NCBI RefSeq assembly: GCF_036010325.1
Contig: NZ_CP108549.1
Location: 1,240,001-1,304,000, forward strand
DNA length: 64,000 nt
Direction: 5' to 3'
Origin: Streptomyces sp. NBC_01210
Lineage (GTDB): Bacteria; Actinomycetota; Actinomycetes; Streptomycetales; Streptomycetaceae
Of the stretch, positions 60,023 through 64,000 are shown piece by piece. The position numbers and the translations under genes are program-made. The notes beneath the pieces are model-generated. The model did not search any database, was not told the DNA's origin, and was given only the letters and a program-made list of their open reading frames with translations. The stretch's first letter is position 1; each line of letters starts with the position of its first letter.

Positions 60023-61600
60023 TTACGGCTTCGGCGTGGCGTGCGGAGCGCACGTCACATCGCTGCTGTCCAGCTTGCCGCTGAGCAGGTAGGCGTCCAC
60101 CCGCTCGTTGATGCACGGGTTGACCAGGCCGGTCACACCGTGCGAGCCGGCGTCCTTCTCGATGATCAGACGCGAGCCCTTGAGCCGCTTGTGCAGCTCG
60201 ACGGCGCCGTCGAAGGGAGTGGCGGCGTCACGCGTGGACTGCACGATGAGCACCTGCGGCAGGCCCTTGCCGGTCTTGACGTTGACCGGGGTCTGCTGCT
60301 TGGACGACCAGGTGGCGCACGGGAGGTTCATCCAGGCGTTGGCCCACGTCATGAAGGGGTAGTCCTTGTGGAGCCGGGTGTTGTCCCGGTCCCACTTCTT
60401 CCAGCTGGTCGGCCACTTGGCGTCCGCGCACTCGACAGCCGTGTAGACGGCGTTGCCGTTCTCCGAGGCGATATTGCCCGCGGTGTCGGACAGGTCGGGC
60501 GCCGCGGCGTCGACCAGTGCCTGGGTGTCACCGGCGATGTACTTGCTCCAGGTCTGGGCGATGGGCGCCCAGGAGGAGTCGTAGTACGGCGCGCTCTGGA
60601 AGTAGCTGATGAGCTCCGCCGGTCCGAGGACCCCGCCGAGGGGGCTCTTCTTGGCGGTGGCCCGCAGCTTCAGCCACTGCTGCTCGACCTTCTCGGGAGT
60701 GTTCCCGATGTGGAAGGTCGCGTCGTTCTTGGCGACCCAGGCCTTCCAGTCGTTCCAGCGCATCTGGAAGGCGACGTCCTGGTCGAGGTTGGCCTCGTAC
60801 CAGACCTTCTCGCGCGAGGGGTTGACCACGCTGTCGACGATCATCCGGCGCACATGGCCCGGGAAGAGCGTCGCGTAGACCGCGCCCATGTACGTGCCGT
60901 AGGAGACGCCCAGGAAGTTGAGCTTCTTCTCACCGAGGGCGGCCCGGATGACGTCCAGGTCGCGCACGGTGTTCGGCGTCGTCATGTACGGCAGCATCCA
61001 GCCGCTGCGCTCGGCGCACCCGTCCGCGTACTCCGCGGCGAGCTTGCGCTGGGCGCGCTTGTCGGCCTCGCTGTCCGGCACCGGGTCGGCCTTCGGCGCC
61101 TTGACGAACTCCTGTGGGTCGACACAGGAGATGGGCGTCGAGTGACCGACACCCCGCGGGTCGAAGCCCACGAAGTCGTATGCCTTCGCGGTGTTGGCCC
61201 ACAGCGGGTTCTTGTTCGTGACCCGGGTCGGGAAGCGCATGCCCGAGCCGCCGGGGCCGCCCGGGTTGTAGACCAGGGCGCCCTGGCGCTCCGCCTTGGT
61301 GCCGGTGTTGCCGATCCGGTCGACGGCTATCTTGATCTGCTTGCCGTTCGGCCGCGCGTAGTTGAGCGGCACGCTCACCCAGCCGCACTGGATGGGCTTG
61401 GCAAAACCCCAGTCCGCCGGGCAGTCCGCCCAGTCGATGCCCTGCTTGGCGGCCCGCTCCGCGGCCACCTGAACGCCGCGGGCCTCGGACCAACCGCTGT
61501 TGCGGGTCTCGGCGTTGGCCGCCGGAGCCGCGATCGCGCCCGTTATGAGGGTGCCCGCGATCAGAGTGCCGGCCGAGCCGAGCACTGCTGTGCGTCTCAC
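60023..61600 (-). CDS. Secreted tripeptidyl aminopeptidase (Tap/SlpD/SlpE type)
   Basis: A 525-aa exported serine peptidase of the alpha/beta-hydrolase fold. Signal peptide about 1-30 ends ANA-E. The proline-iminopeptidase-like front has YNPGGPGGSG (111-120) and FVGFDPRGVGHS. The nucleophile is Ser233 in GVSYGTYMG; the remaining triad members are in STRDAATPF and GSHGV. Tap-type enzymes remove N-terminal tripeptides from extracellular proteins, including secreted pro-proteins and inhibitors. Upstream sequence at 61601-61758 is non-coding. Confidence 0.92.
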   Translation of the reverse strand: MRRTAVLGSAGTLIAGTLITGAIAAPAANAETRNSGWSEARGVQVAAERAAKQGIDWADCPADWGFAKPIQCGWVSVPLNYARPNGKQIKIAVDRIGNTGTKAERQGALVYNPGGPGGSGMRFPTRVTNKNPLWANTAKAYDFVGFDPRGVGHSTPISCVDPQEFVKAPKADPVPDSEADKRAQRKLAAEYADGCAERSGWMLPYMTTPNTVRDLDVIRAALGEKKLNFLGVSYGTYMGAVYATLFPGHVRRMIVDSVVNPSREKVWYEANLDQDVAFQMRWNDWKAWVAKNDATFHIGNTPEKVEQQWLKLRATAKKSPLGGVLGPAELISYFQSAPYYDSSWAPIAQTWSKYIAGDTQALVDAAAPDLSDTAGNIASENGNAVYTAVECADAKWPTSWKKWDRDNTRLHKDYPFMTWANAWMNLPCATWSSKQQTPVNVKTGKGLPQVLIVQSTRDAATPFDGAVELHKRLKGSRLIIEKDAGSHGVTGLVNPCINERVDAYLLSGKLDSSDVTCAPHATPKP

Positions 61601-61758
61601 GTAGAACTCCCCCTTCTCTAGTCGAGTTCTCCGGGGAATCCTTTCGTCTTCGGGGCTGCTGGGAACAGGTCGGACTGGTGTTTCTTTACCGAACCAATAA
61701 CCGGTGAGTAGTGTCCCGCTGAGCGGTGCAGGGAATTGCCCGGGTTCGCCCCATTACC

Positions 61759-62495
61759 TCACTCGGGCAGTTCCGCCTGCAGCACCTCGTCGAGTACGCG
61801 GCGTAGTTGACGCGCGTCGGGCGCCACGGCATTGACCAGTACGGCAGGTCCGGCGAGCGGTGTGAGAGCAGCGCTCGGGCCCAGCAGCCGGGGCTCCACG
61901 GGCTTCTCCTCGAACGCGGGGTCCACGATGAGGAGCTGGCCCACGGCCCGGTGGCCGCCCAGCACCGCCCCGCCGTCCCAGCCGCCGGGCGCGCCGGGTC
62001 CGCAGCTGAGCTCCTGGTCCAGGAGAGGGCGTCCGGCCCGGTGGACGGTGAGGCGGCTCGCGAGGGTGCCCGGCTGCTCGCCGTACCGGCCGAGGATCTG
62101 CTCCTCGCGGAGCACCAGCCGTGCGGTGGCGGCGAGTTCGACACGGGTGCGCATCCGCAGATCGCTGCCGCGCGCGGAGACGAGGGGTTCCGGAAGCCAG
62201 CGCAGTTCGGCGTCGTCACCCACCTTCAACCGGACGTCGTAGCGGGCCTGTTCGGGGATGCGTCCGGGCAGGGCGATGGTCGCTGCGGCGGAGTCGACGG
62301 CAAGCCGTGTGCCGTCCTCCACCTGCACGTCGATGGCGAGCCGGTCACCGCCGAGCGGTGCGCTCATCGCGCCGACGACAGTAACCCGGGTGTATGGACC
62401 CGTGGCCCGGGTGCGGCGCAGTGCGAGCGGCCCGTCGCTCTCCAGTACGGGCAGGCCGTCCCGGGTGGCGACGATACGGGCCGTGGCCTGGATGC

Positions 62496-62499
<4 letters not shown>
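61759..62499 (-). CDS. ureD: Urease accessory protein UreD
   Basis: A 246-aa accessory scaffold (UreD/UreH) that binds apourease and recruits UreF and UreG during nickel insertion. Typical family stretches are [40 protein letters not shown] and [20 protein letters not shown]. Its ATG overlaps the ureG stop by 4 bp (ATGA), so it is translationally coupled at the end of the urease operon. Confidence 0.92.
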
Positions 62500-63173
<674 letters not shown>

Positions 63174-63192
63174 GGTGCGGCTCCTGTTGGTC

Positions 63193-63867
63193 CTACGAGG
63201 CGAAGAGGCGTACGGGCCAGGCTGCGTGTGCCTCCGCGGTGAGGTCGAGCAGCGGGGCGGAGGCGGCGGGCAGCGCGTCGAGTCCTTCGACGGCCGCCTC
63301 GGCCGCTGCCCGCGCGGCCTGCTGGGCGACCGCGTCGAGTTCGGGCGCCAGCCGGGCCAGTACCGCCGTCGCCTCGAAGGGGTCGAGGCTGAGGAGGCGT
63401 ACGGCCGCGGTGGCCGGGCCACTGACCGCCTCGTACACGGCGCAGTGTGCCGCGTCCTCGGGGCCGAGGGCTGCGGAGCGGGCGGCGAGCCCCAGCACGA
63501 TCGGCTGGTGTGCGCCGCGCGGGCGGGCCGCTGCGAGCGCGTCGAGCTCCTGGCTCGGCCAGGTGGAACGGGCGGCCCGCATCATCTGCCGGCCGAGTTT
63601 GCGGGCGGTGGCCCGCAGGGCGGGCGAGGGGGTACGGGCGTCGGCGGCCTCGTCGAGCGCCAGCGCGTCGAGGCCCAGGGCGGCCGCGGCGGCGAGCGCC
63701 GCCGCGGTGAGGCCGGTGGTGTGCAGCCGGCCCCGGCAGAAGTCCGCCAGGTCCCGGGCATCGCGTATGCGTCCTGCCTTGACGGCCGGTTCGGCACCGC
63801 CGGAGTGGGCGTGGCCACCGGCGGGGAACCGGCCGTCGGCGAGGACGAGGAGTGCGGCGCGGCTCAT
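63193..63867 (-). CDS. ureF: Urease accessory protein UreF
   Basis: A 224-aa all-helical accessory protein that couples UreG GTPase activity to nickel insertion. The start [20 protein letters not shown] matches the UreF LLxLxDxxFPxGxFxHSxGLE motif in diverged form (SGGAE). ATG 63867 lies 10 bp after the ureC stop; the frame runs into ureC but earlier starts are not supported. The N-terminal ureF-specific residues are intact. Confidence 0.9.
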   Translation of the reverse strand: MSRAALLVLADGRFPAGGHAHSGGAEPAVKAGRIRDARDLADFCRGRLHTTGLTAAALAAAAALGLDALALDEAADARTPSPALRATARKLGRQMMRAARSTWPSQELDALAAARPRGAHQPIVLGLAARSAALGPEDAAHCAVYEAVSGPATAAVRLLSLDPFEATAVLARLAPELDAVAQQAARAAAEAAVEGLDALPAASAPLLDLTAEAHAAWPVRLFAS

Positions 63868-63877
63868 CGCGTACTCA

Positions 63878-64000
63878 TCAGAAAAGGAAGTAGCGCTGTG
63901 CCATGGGCAGTTCCGCCGCCGGTGCGGGCTCGACCACATCGCCGTCGATGGTCACCGTGAAGGTGTCGGCGTCGACCTCGACACGAGGCAGCGCGTCGTT
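63878..64000 (-). CDS. ureC: Urease subunit alpha UreC, C-terminal 40 residues (cut by window edge)
   Basis: The minus strand enters from the right edge as [20 protein letters not shown] and ends PMAQRYFLF, the invariant urease alpha C-terminus. Only the tail of the catalytic subunit (usually about 570 residues) is in the window. It shows that ureF, ureG and ureD follow the structural genes in one operon. Confidence 0.93.
   Translation of the reverse strand, partial: NDALPRVEVDADTFTVTIDGDVVEPAPAAELPMAQRYFLF

Overview
The window is high-GC actinobacterial chromosome, almost certainly Streptomyces. Codon third positions are nearly always G or C, GTG and TTG starts are common, TTA codons are rare, and the families are typical of the genus (Streptomyces subtilisin inhibitor, Tap-type tripeptidyl aminopeptidase, LAL regulator, MurT/GatD, ureDGFC). 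From memory, the order in the right-hand third (helicase, pfkA, tap, urease) resembles the SCO12xx region of S. coelicolor; I could not check this.

Left part (1-24.8 kb) is more accessory. It opens with the end of a DUF4139 protein, a PBP4-type D-Ala-D-Ala carboxypeptidase and a GH13 alpha-glucosidase. A minus-strand pair follows: a small helical protein (8941-9390) and an NB-ARC/WD40 NLR-like ATPase (5502-8936). Both carry the same NSGGVNVANTGV motif, at the C-terminus of the first and the N-terminus of the second, encoded by an identical 38-bp repeat. This is the arrangement of bacterial amyloid-signalling cell-death/defence pairs and is the most interesting system here. Next come a protein with a duplicated domain, a UDP-GlcNAc 2-epimerase-like enzyme, an ATP-grasp enzyme and an alpha/beta hydrolase that may share an uncharacterised pathway. 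After some gene debris and a nitrobindin-like protein there is a lipoprotein followed by two paralogous Ser/Thr kinases, each fused through a transmembrane segment to a periplasmic-binding-protein domain, then a 998-aa LAL/LuxR regulator.

24.9-28.5 kb is a mobile-element graveyard with IS481, IS701, IS5 and IS630 transposase remnants around two small genes. 28.5-35.3 kb holds a YjbQ protein, a LysR regulator divergent from an FAD oxidoreductase, a DUF1338/HglS-type 2-oxoadipate dioxygenase, an ALDH7-type aldehyde dehydrogenase and a flavin-monooxygenase-like protein. This looks like a lysine/2-aminoadipate catabolic operon.

35-45 kb carries a second MltG-type lytic transglycosylase, a conserved hypothetical, an ABC exporter with a divergent MarR regulator, a secreted peptide-N-glycosidase A-like protein, and a heterodimeric ABC exporter with complementary degenerate ATP sites.

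45-64 kb is largely conserved chromosome: metal-dependent hydrolase, DUF3516 helicase, TesB thioesterase, glutathione peroxidase, acyl-CoA dehydrogenase with a divergent TetR regulator and a clear operator, peptide deformylase, murT-gatD (lipid II amidation), pfkA, CtaG, a 52-aa membrane peptide, SSI inhibitor, PlsC, NAD-dependent epimerase, tripeptidyl aminopeptidase, and the ureC(partial)-ureF-ureG-ureD end of a urease operon on the minus strand. Several strong bidirectional terminators separate convergent genes. I saw no rRNA, tRNA or CRISPR array.
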